Below, piece after piece: positions 1 to 13,053 of a DNA stretch of 64,000 nucleotides. The notes under the pieces are model-generated. The model was not told the DNA's origin and made no database searches. It saw only the letters and a program-made list of their open reading frames with translations. The first letter of the stretch is position 1, and each line of letters starts with the position of its first letter. The position numbers and the translations under genes are program-made. The stretch comes from Polytrichum commune (lineage: Eukaryota > Streptophyta > Polytrichopsida > Polytrichales > Polytrichaceae). The stretch spans positions 17,690,527-17,754,526 of the forward strand of contig OX485808.1 of assembly GCA_950295325.1 (NCBI GenBank), written 5' to 3'.

Positions 1-240
1 CATCCATTCAATTCAAAAAAACCCGAAAGATGTCAACATATAACCGGTGATATTGAAAACAGTAGAATCTCCTCTCTGCTTGACATAAATCTTGTCAGGT
101 GGTCAACTGCCTCTTGTGCTTTGGCATTGGCCTGTCGGCCTTCTGTCTCAAAAAAAGAAAGAAAGAAAAGAAAAGAAAACAGTAGAATCTCGATCGATTA
201 TGCCCAAAAATCTCCCCAGGCACTGTTGGAGACACAATAG
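1..240 (-). repeat. Dispersed repeat family R1, partial copy
   Basis: The stretch near 190-225 (GCCCAAAAATCTCCCCAGG) is the reverse complement of a motif that recurs near 25.05, 31.50 and 35.36 kb (GGGAGATTTTTGGGC). The flanking 'ATGTCAACATATAACCGG' also matches the 'CCGGTTACATGTTGACAT' part of those copies. Two partial segments are separated by an A/G-rich insert at about 150-178. No ORF is present. It is probably an old transposon or LTR fragment, of unknown class. Confidence 0.6.
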
Positions 241-960
241 AGTTCTTTCACTAAACTAGGCAGTCCCCGATATGAAGATTCATAGCGAAGGTGAGCATAT
301 TTCATTTACGGACCACGAAGAAAATTCAATCAGAGCCGAGAATTTGGAATTTACACTGTATTAGTAACTTTGACCATAAATTTGGATTCTAGGGTGCAAA
401 CCTTCCTTCAAATTAACCCCACACATCTAAGTTAGTAGAAATGTTTTGTATTGATAGAAATGGCGAAGGAGAGTAGTAGTATATTCTCTCAATAAAGAAA
501 TCGTCATGTAAGTTAGAGAACCCGAATTAACAAGGTGGCTCTCAATCAACCTCGTGGTGACCAACCACATAATAATAGGCGTATGGTATGTAGTACACAC
601 ATGCGTACCTTTCGACTATATTTTGATGTTTACTAATTTAGGGGGGTCTTTGACTTGCACCCAAAAATAAAGTGACATGATGATGAATACTAACACACAG
701 TAGTACCTCCTGCTAGAGACTTTGTCACCCTTTATTATGGAGTTAGAAAAATGGAAATCAACCCTAAAATCGGAGGATTAAGTTAGTTGGAGCCTCTCTC
801 TTTTAACTTGATGTCCATTCAAGTGCCTTTGTATGTTATGTGGCGCTTCGGCTTTATTCGCCGCTAGCTGTGCCAAAAGAGAACCTTATGTGATAATTGA
901 GCCCCGATGACATCACCGTGTTGTTTCTCTTTCCGGTATTTTAAGAGGGAGGGAGGGGGG

Positions 961-1497
961 GAGTTTAACAAGGGTTAAGGTATGTGCCTTAAGTGGTCAC
1001 TTGTGACATTACTCGTGTACTTCTTTATGTCTAGTTTCAGTTGTGAAATTGTTGGGGATCGTGTTGAGAAGTAGATGTTGGCCCACCACTTTTCACACTA
1101 TTAGAGTCAGAGGTGCTGACGGATGGTGTTTGAATTCGCCGGTGTGATCAGCCCCTGAGCTGGTGAGTTGTGTTCGTGGGCTTGGCAGTAGATTTGAGGA
1201 TGAAGACTCCGGATGTCGGTCCTGTAGCAACCGGAGTTTAACAAGGGTTAAGGTATGTGCCTTAAGTGGTCACTTGTGACATTACTCGTGTGCTAATTTA
1301 TGTCCAGTTTCAGTTGTGAAATTGTTGGGGATTGTGTTGAGAAGTAGATGTTGGCCCACCACTTTTCACAGTATTACGATCGGAGATGCTGACGGATGCC
1401 GGTGTGATCAACCCGTGAGCTGGTGAGTTGTGTTCGTGGGCCTGGCAGTAGATTTGAGGATGAAGATTCCGGATGTCGGTCATGTAGCAACCGGATT
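961..1497. repeat. Tandem duplication, 273-bp unit x2
   Basis: The sequence starting GAGTTTAACAAGGGTTAAGG at 961 restarts at 1234 and runs in register to about 1497, where both units reach 'GTAGCAACCGGA'. The second unit lacks about 20 bp after 'GACGGATG'. The two units differ by scattered substitutions, so the duplication is not recent. I see no coding potential in the unit. Confidence 0.85.
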
Positions 1498-4400
1498 GAA
1501 TATGAAAGTTAGGGCAATTGAACACAACTCCTCGGTAGAGTAATGTTGTGCTCCTCTTCATCGGACGACTGTATTTCATAAGGTTGACTTTCATGACATC
1601 TACCAAGGGGGTCAAAGTTCAAAGAAACCCACCTCATGTTGATTGGCTGTTGATTCAATCTCAGTTTTAAGTTCACGAAACTAAATCAAGGTCTTTGACC
1701 CGTATTTAGGGGTTGAGTTGGGTTCAAATAGAAACATGTAGGCTCTGCAATAATAAAATGAACCTTTTCATTGCTCCTCTTCCCCGATTTGTCTCCGCCT
1801 TAGTAGGTGTTGTGAACATTCACCCGATATCATATGGCAAGACTTGTACTATAGAAACGTTGTTGTAGGTGAAATAGTGAACAAAATTTTGTAAAGTTTG
1901 TATGACTAGTTCAAGAGGAAGAGAATCTTTGCTTTGGACTCTTGTATTTGTTACATATCCGTGATGTGAACTTCAAATGACAATACGCATGGGTCACAAT
2001 TGCTAATTGGATGAGACAATCCTCAAGTTGATCCGTAATGAGAACGTGTTTGTGGAGTTGGAAGTGCCCATAGTAGGCCAAAATACTTTTCTCATGGCAT
2101 CCACATCCTGTAGGATATGAAACATGCAATTATGCAAGACAGTTAGCAAATCCAAGCTGGGCATGTAGCTACCCTTTTCTTCGTAAAGTTTGGAACTCGT
2201 GTGGATATCTTATTCACTATCAAAGTGAACAATCTCTTTCCCAACTGTATAGAATATCGAACGCAAAATAGCTAACAAGTTCTGAGCACATAGTTCAATC
2301 TTTTTCACCCCCCCCCCCCCCACACCCACACCCACACACACACTTTGCGTGTGTGTTCTTAGACCCACATCTTACCACACACCCCTCAAACATAGATGTA
2401 TGGTTTAAGACGATCCTACAGACATATGAGCCATGGGCATTTGTCAATGTCACTAAAATTGATCAATCATCACTGGAAAATTTCAAAATTTATCATAGTG
2501 GTAGATTTAAATATTTCTTTCACTGACACACCGAAGATTCATATGCTCGTAGTGTGAACAACTAAATTGCATGGGCCCGCTTGCCTTACATTAATTGTGA
2601 TATATGAAGCCACCTCGTATCGAGCCTTTCCAGGTTAGACTAGACAATAGATTATTGTAAAGAAAACTTGGTGAGCCTGGGTGGACACAAATCATGCCTT
2701 GAGTGGTAGTAGGTGAAGCAATGACCGCCAATCATCATCCCATTAAGACACGTATGCACTCGTTATGAACACAACTATATCAAAGAAAAGGGTGCCCGAG
2801 GAACTCCAATCATTGATATCTTTACATAAACTTACAAGTAGAACCTAGTAAACCAACTTATCAAACTATTGAGTTTATAACTTAGGTAATGAATATGATA
2901 TATATATATATATATAGTTTTGGCACTCTAAATTATGTGAAGTTAAAAACTTTGTAATGAGAAGTCGCGACCGAGGCCCTTTAAATAGCCTTTGACTTGG
3001 TCCAGCCGCAGGCTAAAGTGCGAGTAAATTGTATTAAAATAAAGGCATACGGTCACCGGTGCTTCAATTGAAAGTTGAAATAGTCATGGGTCCCAACAAA
3101 TTTCGGCCTGTCCTCTTGTCCCCTTTCACTTCTCGCTCAGATTCCGTACTCTCATTATGCAATTGGGCCGGCCAAAGCCACCCACGGACCATGTAAACTC
3201 ATCCATCCATCCATCCATCCATCCATACGGATCTTCAAAAGTGCTAATGTGAACGGTGACAATTATTATATACAAACGGACCGTAGTACGCCGTTTATGG
3301 TATTTAGTGTCACTCACTATTCGGAGTTACATGGTGTTATAATTTTTTTATTGTAGATGTAAGTTTTTACCAAGTAAAGATGTCAATGTTCTTTAATGTC
3401 CAAACAACTAACTTTGCCCTTGTTCATTTAATGGCAACTGGATGATGATTTATAGGGTTTAGTGTTATAAATTCTCACAACAATACATGCAATTTTGGTT
3501 GTTTCTCAACTCACATTATTTACGTAGGCAATAGTATGGCAGTGATTTCATTTTAATTGGACCAAGTGCGGTGCACAAGCATAGGCACACCCATCATCAA
3601 TAGTCTTGCATAAAGTATTCCATTTTAGTCTTTTTACCAAAGCCGAGAGCCTTTTGGTATAGTCAATGGTCTCATGTTAATTAAGCCTTTTTAATGTAAT
3701 TTGAAAAAAACAATGCAGTCATCCTTCTAGAATTTCTAATTTTCCTTTATTACTTATTGTTTTAATTACATTGTATGACAATGGTCTTTATCTGGTCTTT
3801 GGCCAAAGTAACCGTGATGTCCATGAATTGTGATAATAGGCCAAACCGCATATGCGGTGTGATAAATCATGGCATTTATTCTATTTTAATTTGGAATTCA
3901 ATTTTGCTCTCGCTCTCTTGCTCCATAGGGTTTTTGGATGTTCATTCCATTTATTATGTCCCGAGACTATTGGCTAATGTGCTCATTTATTATGTCTTTA
4001 CTAGGTTACCACTCTAGCATATTAAAGTGAATACATATCAGTACATCCAATGAGAGCACACCACTTACTAGAATTCCAACCATCAAATCATCTTGCCTTC
4101 TCGGCCTCTTCACAATTAATGGTCTCAAACTGTTGTCCATTCAAGTTGTCAATCTTGCCAATAATCACGTAAAACAACCAGGGAACCCAACTGGCACGAG
4201 ACTATTGTCTCTTGGATTCCAAAGCATTTATCTCCATTTGGTTTAATTGGTTGTCCACACAAACTACATCACTCCAATTCCACAAGACCACAGTCTTTAT
4301 GAAAACAAATTCCTCGTATTCTCCACTCAATCCTTCTCTAATTAGCACTCATGACTTGATGTTCAGATCCTCTAAGTTTCTCTCAACATTACTTGACAAT

Positions 4401-7400
4401 AAGGTCAGACAATTGTTCTCAGTCAATTCTCCCTAGATCTTTGTAATTATTAGGGATTCTCATAATGAGAAGGAATCCATCTTAATTTTTCCTTCATTTG
4501 TTCTTCCATGTGATTTGAACTCTATCAACCCATCTAACAATTGCCTCTCATGTATGAAGCTACGGTGACATCAAAGGTTGATCGACTTGGAGAAAATCCT
4601 CCTCTAGTAGACCATGAATCCCCTTGTGTGCCAAGTACACTCAATGGCCTTTTCCCAACAGATCGAGTCCTAACTATCAATGATTCACTTCACACAATTC
4701 TTATTTTAATCCCTTTGGGCCACAGAACATTGACTTCGTACTTCTCCAAACATACGCAACATTACGTGTAAATCTCTCACAAAAAAAAAAAAAAAAAAAA
4801 AAAAAACCATTGACTCAACCTCCCCGAATAGAAGTCAAATCAACTCACAACATATATAACAAACCATCAACTTGCACATAGAAATTGTTACACAATTTCA
4901 AACAATATCCATTACAAAGTAAAGTTATGAATTGTACACAAAAATAATCAGACAATGGACTATAGAGTCACTTTCCGTCCAACAAAACCACTAGCCTTCG
5001 CCAACTAGGGTGCATTTCATTCACAAAGGATCAATATCTGATTATAATATCATCACAATTGATTTACAAGTCCATTGTTATTCCCTTAAAGGTTCGATGC
5101 ATATAAAATTATAGTCTAAGACCCTTTCTTCATAAATCCATCACCTATATACATCAACAACAAGACGTGCGCTGATTTTTTCATGATGATGACTACTCCT
5201 AACATACCACAATATTCTGCAATCTCCTTTTCTTCATATCTCCTAGTCTATGGCATGGTTCATCACATGCTAATTGAATGCCTTGTTTTAATTAGCCTCT
5301 TTTGACATTGTTTTTTCTAATGAAGGCAAAAAATTAAAGAAAATTGACTCTACAAGATGTCTGAACTTTGATCGAGTGTACATTGGTGTTTCATCATAGA
5401 TTTGCTAATGCAACACACATTTGAGACGTACATATGATCGATGGGAAATGGAGAACATGAGAATTGAACTAAATGATACCCGGTCACCTCAAATAAACTC
5501 ATCCACAAAGAAGGTGAAAACACATCAAAAAATATAATATACTAAATTCATTGTTATTGGTTGGTATACTCTGAAAATGGCATCAAATACCCTAAATTAG
5601 TCTAATGTGATGATGTTGGAATGACTTGATCTTCAACATATAGGGCACTTGTTGTTACTGGAACCCCTTCATCCATGATGGATGAGTTTACATAGACATC
5701 AAAAACCCTAAGCTACCAAGAACATATTGAAACAATATGTAGGTTGAACTTTAATTCTTTATACAATCCAAAATTAACTTCAAACACCAAAATTAGTTGA
5801 GTGGGACGCAAATAGATGCAAGAACCACAACATTTTGCAAATTTGGGTCAAAGCTTCCCATGGACCATGTAACTAATCCATTTGGAAGCAATGTAGTAAG
5901 CAATGGGAGCTATTGCAATAGTGAGTATTCTTTGTCATCCAACAAAAAATGGATTGAAATAGTATGTAGGAGATTACTTCATGAAGGTAGTTTGACACCA
6001 TAAGTAGCTTTGAGGACCCCAATTTGATCTAGTGGGACAAATTTCGATTGAAAAATTACACTTGCCATGAATTGGAATATGCTCCATTTTCCCCCTTTTT
6101 AGACAAATGAAACGCCTCTATTTCATTGCCAAAAAAAACCATCATACAAGGCCATCATTGACTCAAACCATGGAGCATGGCACTTTGACATTGGATGTCA
6201 TCCTCCTAGTGTTATATGTATAGTAGAAGTAACTACTTTCTTCCCAATACTTTATACAAAATGCCGAGCACATCATCATAAATGATGGCTTTGTCAATGT
6301 CATTCAAGGCTTTATCACATGCAATTCTTGCATATTCTAAGATACCTTGCCAAGTCGTTTGTCTAGTTCTTTTTTTATCACTCCAACTCATATTGTTGAA
6401 ATTGAGGTCATTTCTTTCAACCTAGGTGGTCCACAAAGTGATGCCTCCAAATAATTACCAAATATGGGACACTTTTCTAAGTGAAGAGGGGAGTTTCTTC
6501 CCAAATATCCCATGTTGCCAGTCGAGTGGTTTCCACACTCCCTTTTTCCCTGTCGTGCTTTCATGGCGTTGAAAACTCCCATGGCAAAGTCCCAAGCTCT
6601 TCATGCAATCCAACAATCCCAAAATTCATGTGCAATGATTTCCGGGATTTCCGCCAAGCACATTTGGTATGTATCATTCACATCCATAATGATTTTCACT
6701 TGCTGTGTGTTAATTGTTGTTGTCTTATTCCACACTGACCAAATGATAGCCCTTCTTTCTTGCCTGGGGTTATATTCAACACATTTCCCCGCTTAAGTTT
6801 AAGCCTTGGTGGCAGAATGCCATGCCATTTCATTAATTAAAATGGATTTAGGAGGTGGGTTTATAGCTCGAAGCATGTTTTTCTTCCACAATCCAAGGTG
6901 TAGTTGCCAAACTCTTCCCCAATTTTGCATTTGAGCATGTGTGGGTCAACATGTAAGGTATGTTTGCGCTCAATATAGGCATCAAAGTTGACCTTTTCCT
7001 CTCCCCCCCCCCCCCCGGCAGCGGGGTTATATGATGAGTGGGGGCTAGAGCTCCCCGGTTACCATATAAACTTATCCATTCACATCCTGAATATATAGTG
7101 ATCAATTATATGGCAAGTGTGAGCATGTTTCTCAGTCAACCCAAAAAATGTTGTGGAATACTATGTAGGTTGGAGGTTATTTATTTAAGATGATTTGAAA
7201 CTGAGATCAACTTCAAATACCCCAAATTAGTCTCACGGGACACACTTGAGATAGAATAACCATAAAATTATAGGAGACATGTTTTTTAAATGCATGGATG
7301 AGACATATGCTTGCATGCAACGATTCCCTTTTTCCTATTATGTTCTAAAATTCAAATTTTCATATTGAAAAATGATATAACCCCATAGTCAATATCAAAG

Positions 7401-7967
7401 AACTTGAATTAATCTAGTAGAATCCATGGCAAATGAATTAAGCACTAACTCAAGGTGGACACGTATAGTCCTTTCATCCACACGATGGCTTACATCATAT
7501 GATACATACACCAATAATAATACACATATAATACTTGGGTTTAAGTATTTGGGCACGATTCTTAATGCTTTGTTGGTCTAGTTGGTGATTTCAAAGGGGC
7601 TTAAACACATCTTAGTACAAAATATTTGGACACCACATCATTAGAGAAAATTAAGTATATTCTATTTTAATTATACACGAGTCAAAATTGATTGTAAAAT
7701 GTTGAATTATGGGCAAGAATTCTAGGACTTTCACTTTTGCCTAAGGGTCACACTTGGATGTAGTTACCATCTTGCCTACAATTGTTATAGTATGTATGCT
7801 CAAGGTGAATGTTCACAACACCTACTAAAGGGAGGGGAGGACGAAAACGATGATTGCTATTTAAGGCTAAAGCAACTCTTAAATTGGGATTAAAGACCTT
7901 CAATCAGTCTAGCAAGCCAACTAAATCTACATGGGTTTAGTTTCTTCTAGAGTAGAGAAGCCCACAA
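1498..7967. other. Gene-free AT-rich stretch with old repeats and microsatellites
   Basis: I see no supportable gene. It holds a C-run followed by CA-rich sequence (2308-2343), a (CATC)n tract (about 3200-3227), a 26-base A-run (4781-4806) and a C-run near 7004-7017. Fragments of old dispersed families also occur here: 1960-2070 (AATTGCTAATTGGATGAGAC and TTGGAAGTGCCCA) recurs near 23.88 and 32.11 kb, and 5390-5490 resembles the right end of the elements at 35.5 and 37.6 kb. The short ORFs show no recognisable protein. Confidence 0.6.
4781..4806. repeat. Poly-A run (26 nt)
   Basis: An uninterrupted run of A. It could be the tail of a retroposed sequence, but no recognisable SINE, LINE or processed gene precedes it, so I treat it as simple sequence. 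Confidence 0.8.
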
Positions 7968-8511
7968 CCGATCACCACGGGTAGGTCACTTAGTGCATTT
8001 TAAAAACGACGTGCGGCATAATATAGAGAGGATTAAAATCATTTGAAATAAAAATTATAAAGGAATTCCAAATAATGAAGGGGCCATTAAATTGAGACAA
8101 TCCCATTATAAGTAAGTTAGATGGACATAAAATGTGGGCCATTATTATTTTGTAAAATTAATATAGGGGCTGAAGATAAGGATCCTAGAAGGTATGTTTA
8201 GTATGATATGTAAATGGGTTTAGGACTCACGGGGATGGATGATAATTGGGATTTCCGTCTGTCAAAAAATGGATGAAAAAGGAACGGGCCGTCGTTGGGG
8301 TCGTCTTCCCCACATCCGTTTGCATATGGCTAGGGTTTCAATTTGCTTTGCATTTTCGTCCATTTTCATCATGAAGTGCTCACACACTCACCGGATAACC
8401 ATGATAATTGTCTTCAAGCAGGATCTTCATGTGGATCAAGTCTGTTATGCAGAGGATCAGACTGTGGGGTGCATTTTGTCCAACGAAGTAGGATAAGGCT
8501 ATCGTCAACTG

Positions 8512-8937
8512 TAAGATCCACTGCCAAACGAAAAAAGGGGACGTTCAAGTAATGTTAATAAAGCTGGAAATGCTACTAACATATTGAACAGAGTAGATGA
8601 GGGGTCATGGTGGGTGGGCATGGTGCAAGCTATGCGGCATCACAATGGGAAACAATATGGAGTATTGAGGCAGGCAGTTGACCTCCTTGCACGAACAAAG
8701 GAATCAGGGAGGAGAAATCCTAACAATCCTCATATTGAAGTAATGTTGCAATATTATAGAAAACATCATGGCCGTGATAAGTTTAAATATGATCACACAT
8801 ATAGCCAATGGATTGATATAGATTGTGTTATATCTACTGTGACCATGAGCTACAATTCTACAAACGAAGTATACATTCTAGACATGAATGATTCAGAGCA
8901 GCTGTCCAAGTTTGTGACAGACCAAAGTATATAGGAT
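8512..8937 (+). CDS. Unrecognised reading frame inside the hAT element
   Basis: The frame is open from just after a TAA near 8512 to the TAG at 8935-8937, about 140 codons. There is no ATG near its start, so if real it is an internal exon. The encoded segment includes a Trp/basic part (GSWWVGMVQAMRHHNGKQYG) and a more ordinary, mixed-composition C-terminal half. I do not recognise the family. It does not show the TDGA, CIAHRE or C-terminal dimerisation motifs of hAT transposases. It could be captured host sequence in a non-autonomous transposon or a chance ORF. Confidence 0.25.
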
Positions 8938-9245
8938 TTAGTACCAAGCTTGGATCATCTTCGACTGCTTCACACAATGTAAGTATTCAACCTTACAGCA
9001 TGTTAGAGTTTAAAGATTGTCATTTCTTAAGAAATTTTTTATGATTGATGAAATGTTATATTAAATGGGGGTTTAGGTATTTTGGATTCAAGGTTTTTGT
9101 ATGTTCACTGCAATGCATTAAACCCTAAATGCCAAACATTGGATTAAGAAATTATTGCATTTTAGTGGTGAATTATTGCATTTTAGTGATGAATCATTAC
9201 ATTTTAGTGGTGAATTATAACATTTGAGTGAATTTATGAATTATT

Positions 9246-9530
9246 ATGTTCATAAGCACTCACCTTCTAGATCATGCGCTTGATGTCTTTGGCAACTGGG
9301 TGTTGAGTCGTTGCCACGCCCAGCGGGAATGGGATCGCGTAGATCCCACAGATGAGGACTGCGCTAGTTTTATGAAGCATCTTCCCCGTTTGGCCATCAT
9401 CCACAGCTCTGCCAAAGAATTTGTAGGGAGCATAGTGGAATTCGCAGCTTTCCGACTAAACCACTGCCATCCTTCCCGTTTTTTGATGAGTTTGGGTCAG
9501 CATTTTGTAAACCGCATGTTGTGTTTGTGA
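9246..9530 (+). CDS. Unrecognised small ORF inside the hAT element
   Basis: A 94-codon frame with a Cys/His/Trp-rich composition, including DVFGNWVLSRCHAQREWDRV. I do not recognise it. Its GC content is visibly higher than the surrounding AT-rich interior of the transposon (9286-9500), which suggests captured coding sequence. It lies between the 21-bp direct repeats (9157-9232) and the right end of the element. No transposase motif is present. A fragment of a host exon is as likely as a functional gene. Confidence 0.25.
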   Translation: MFISTHLLDHALDVFGNWVLSRCHAQREWDRVDPTDEDCASFMKHLPRLAIIHSSAKEFVGSIVEFAAFRLNHCHPSRFLMSLGQHFVNRMLCL

Positions 9531-10094
9531 ACACACGGATATTTTTCCTCTGTTTCCACCCTTACGTTATTTGTGGTGTACTTGGGGTTATTTTGTACGC
9601 GTTGTAACATTGTGACTCCACCCTAAATCATAAATTCTAAACCCGCTTTACTATGCTCTGTGTTTTTGGTCACTTGCATTGCAATGACCGCTATGGTATT
9701 TGTGTTGCCATCTCCTATGTATTTTCATCATAACAATGTTTGCAATGGTATTACTTTGCTATGGTCTCCTATATGTTTTCTTCATAACTTTGTTTGCAAT
9801 GATATTATTGTTTGCACCCTTCTTTGTTTTCATGCTTTCCCTTAACACTCGTCAATTGCGTTAGGAAGTAGATTAGCTTTTATTACTTAAAAGGAATATA
9901 GAGTACAAAAAATTGCAGTGACTTGGACAATATAAGTAATGAAAGGGTGCAAACAAATGGGCCATTTTTGAAATATAAGTAATTATAGGGAGGCTTTAAT
10001 TCAACCCTTGAAGGTAAATAGCCCCAAAACAAAAAGCCCCCAGCCGCACGTGGTGCACAAAAATGCCTTAGAGTGACCTACCCGTGCCGATCAC

Positions 10095-11340
10095 ATAAGA
10101 GATTTTGCGCCGCACTTGGAGAAGTATAAGGCAATGCGAATTTCTCCCCCACATGATGATAGAAATCAAAAGGATTGTAATCTATTTGGTAATTTTATTC
10201 CTTGAAAATCGAAGTTACTATGATTTTTTAAAGCCAAAAAATTGGCTTTGACACATTACCAATGTATAGAGTAAACCACAACCGCTCGTTTCTAGACAAA
10301 CTCCTCCTCACTTTAGCACTCAAAACCGGGGACATGTGTTCATGACACTATCGATTCCATGTTGATACCATAACCGAAGGTGGACATTGGACACTCCTAA
10401 CCAAGTGGACTTGTAGATTCTACATCTCCACTAAAATATGGTGGGCGAGCAGCCTACATGGAAACTAGAACCCTTCGAAACCATGAAACGTGGAACCTTG
10501 TTTTAACCACCCACTAACAGAAATCACCGAAACCAATCCCAACCTTATCAAAATTATGGCACCATGTACAGTCTCAAGAGGGTCCTAATCGGGAATAGGT
10601 GGCTCTACTCTATATAATATTACCCCCATGGTGGGTGTTAGGAATCCAAACCGGTAGTCCCATGTTGGCATGTTGGATGTTAGCGGCTCTATCATTGTAC
10701 GTTGGCGGTTGATGCATGTTGAATGTTTGATATGTTTCTTCTAGTTTACACTTGACATAGATTCTAATCAATTCTGTGAGGTTTATTTTAGTATAGAGAT
10801 AGTAGTTGAACCTCTTTCTCCAAATTTGGCCAATATGCTAATGCCAAAGATGACAATGTGAGAGACACAACATTATTCATCTGGTGAACAACCGTTTTTG
10901 GGGGGTGAGATTAACTTGCTATATTGTTCACATTCTCTCATTGCATGTAACCATTGTTCTTTGACAATCTAATGGTGAACAATGCACGCTGTAAGAGAAC
11001 TTTCAACTCCTCTATAAGAGAATTAACTTATCAACATTTCACTAACAATCTTTGACTAAATAAGTGTAAAGCCTGGTGTATTGTGAGATATTAGTTTCGA
11101 TCATGGGACCTGCATTTTATGAAAGTCGTATGGAGTGAACGTGTGGGACACATAACAAGACTACTCCCCTCTAAAACATTTTTACCCGATTTAGCGCCTC
11201 TTTGTCTTAGCGTCTGGTGTGCAACGTGTGATCTTGATCTAAGGAGTTTCCAATATTTTCACTTTCAACTTACATGGATGGCACGGATACTTGTGCCCGG
11301 GGGGGGGGGGGGACTTGAAGCCCCCACCTACATGTACAAA
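10095..11340. other. Gene-free stretch
   Basis: I see no gene. Sequence is mostly AT-rich and unique by eye. A 14-base G-run lies at 11299-11312, just left of the minisatellite. The ORF across 11119-11391 runs through that G-run and into the minisatellite and is not credible. Confidence 0.5.
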
Positions 11341-11945
11341 AGCACGATTCCTACATTAGCAAACAGGTGCGACATTTACATTAGCAAGTAGGTGCGGAAT
11401 TTACATTTGCATTAGCAAATAGCTCCAGAATTTACATTTACATTAGCAAGTAGGTGCGGAATTTGCATTGACATTAGCAAGTAGGTGTAGAATTTACATT
11501 TACATTAGAAAGTAGGTGCAGAATGTGCATTTATATTAGCAAGCACATGCAGAATTTACATTTACATTAGCAAATACGTGCAAAATTTGCATTTACATTA
11601 GCAAGTAGGTGCAACATTTACATCAGCAAGTAGGTGCGGCATTTGCATTAGCAAGGAGGTGGGGATTTTGCATTTACATTAGCAAGCACATGCATAAATT
11701 ACATTTACATTAGCAAGTAGGTGTGAAATTTGCATTTACATTAACAAGTAGGTACGGAATTTACATTTACATCAGCAAGTAGGTGCAAAATTTGCATTTA
11801 CATTAGCAAGTAGGTGAGAAATTTACATTTACATTAGCGAGTAGGTGCATGATTTACATTTACATTAGCAAGTAGATGCAGAATTTACATTTACCTTAGC
11901 AAGTAGGTGCAGAATTTACATTTACCTTAGCAAGTAGGTGTGGAA
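11341..11945. repeat. 31-bp minisatellite, about 19 units
   Basis: Repeats of a unit close to GAATTTACATTTACATTAGC followed by AAGTAGGTGCA. Units vary by substitution (AAGTAGGTG versus AAGCACATG) and by loss of one ACATTT block, giving some shorter units. The pattern ends abruptly at GTGGAATTC near 11945. Nothing suggests coding. Confidence 0.9.
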
Positions 11946-12309
11946 TTCACCATGTGCATTCCACAAAAGGCGATGGCCCCACCCGCCCTCCATGGCGGTT
12001 GACGAAGATGACCACATATATATATATTTGTACATGTATATTGGATCCCAAAGTCGGTGACGATGGGATGTATCCCAAAATTCGGCCGAAAAGGTGACGG
12101 CTTCTTTGTCCGCTTGCAAATACGAACTTACCCATTGAATTCTCGTTCCCACTACTCAACTCCAACTTGCTCGGTGGCCAAAAAACACCAACCGCACACA
12201 CACACACACACAACCATAGAGCCACTTATACACCTAGCTAGCCGCATAAGAATACTCCTCGTGCCTAATATGAAGGGATCCTTGAAGGCACTTGCATGCA
12301 CGACGCTAA

Positions 12310-12661
12310 GGGCCGGTTCACACTATGCCCAAGTCGAGAGGAGAAGCGTCACTTTTATGGATCAAACTATGTCGAGAGGAGAAGCTATATTCAGATTTTG
12401 AATATTTTAATGAAAAAAAGTTCGGCCTCTCGACAGAAGTTTGGGTCGAGCATTTTGCTCAACCCAAATTTTGCTCGAGAGGCCGAACTCTTGGCGCCAT
12501 AACTTCCTAAAAGTGTTGCCACCTAGGCTCTTTTGGAGGCGATGTCCGTTGGACTTCGGCCTCTAGTGTGAAGGCCGAGAGGACGGACTTTGGACATTTC
12601 TGCATTTTCATTGGTCCAAACGCTTCTCTTCTCGAAGTTTGGCCATAGTGTGAACCGGCCC
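12310..12661. mobile_element. PIF/Harbinger-like MITE, 352 bp, TAA target site
   Basis: The left end reads GGGCCGGTTCACACTATGCC and the right end is its near-complement, GGCCATAGTGTGAACCGGCC plus C. The inverted match continues through GAGAGGAGAAGCG. The element is flanked by TAA on both sides (12307-12309 and 12662-12664), the 3-bp target of Harbinger/Tourist elements. It interrupts the terminal repeat of the outer element at its own TAA. An internal hairpin (GTTCGGCCTCTCGA / TCGAGAGGCCGAAC) lies at about 12420-12488. A second family member is at 43291-43543. Confidence 0.9.
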
Positions 12662-12810
12662 TAAGTATCATATTTAGTGTCATATGGGATTTTTATTTCA
12701 CTTTAGTAACTGCTCTAATGCCACTTCTTATGATTTAGATCACGAGTGTTGTCATGGATGATTGAGATCCGGATGAAATTCATGCCAATAATTGACATAA
12801 TGTTTGATAT

Positions 12811-13053
12811 GTGAACCTTATGGCGGGACACTGGTGTCCCAAATAAATCGGAGCTTCCTTGATGATTGGGTTTGTGGTTGTCATTGATCGAAAATTAAAA
12901 AAAAGCCAACTTCGAATACCGGAGTGTGTACAGGACGTTGCGATAAGCTCAACGCCGCTTTGAACGCCTCCAACCGACCATATTTGATGTTGACACGGGC
13001 TTTATGCAAGAACCGGTACCGTATGGGACAGTGGTGTCCTGCCATAAGGTTCA
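12811..13053. mobile_element. Short inverted-repeat element nested in the outer MITE
   Basis: The left end (GTGAACCTTATGGCGGGACA, continuing CTGGTGTCCCA) is inverted at the right end (13023-13053, finishing CTGCCATAAGGTTCAT). About 26 of 31 positions match. The interior is more GC-rich than its host and has no ORF. A target-site duplication is not clear (TGATAT on the left, ATTCTA on the right), so the superfamily is open. Confidence 0.8.

Larger units (their letters stand above)
7976..10086. mobile_element. hAT-type DNA transposon, 2.1 kb, with intact ends
   Basis: Both ends carry terminal inverted repeats: the left begins CACGGGTAGGTCACT and the right ends AGTGACCTACCCGTG, with further inverted match out to GTGCGGC. 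The element is flanked by an exact 8-bp duplication, CCGATCAC, at 7968-7975 and 10087-10094. An 8-bp target site and short CA-type ends are hAT hallmarks. The interior has no recognisable transposase. It holds short ORFs (see 8512-8937) and a roughly 21-bp direct repeat (ATTGCATTTTAGTGGTGAAT, about four units, 9157-9232). A truncated relative lies at 18669-19115 and a related-ended MITE at 48497-48906. It is most likely non-autonomous, possibly carrying captured sequence. Confidence 0.92.
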
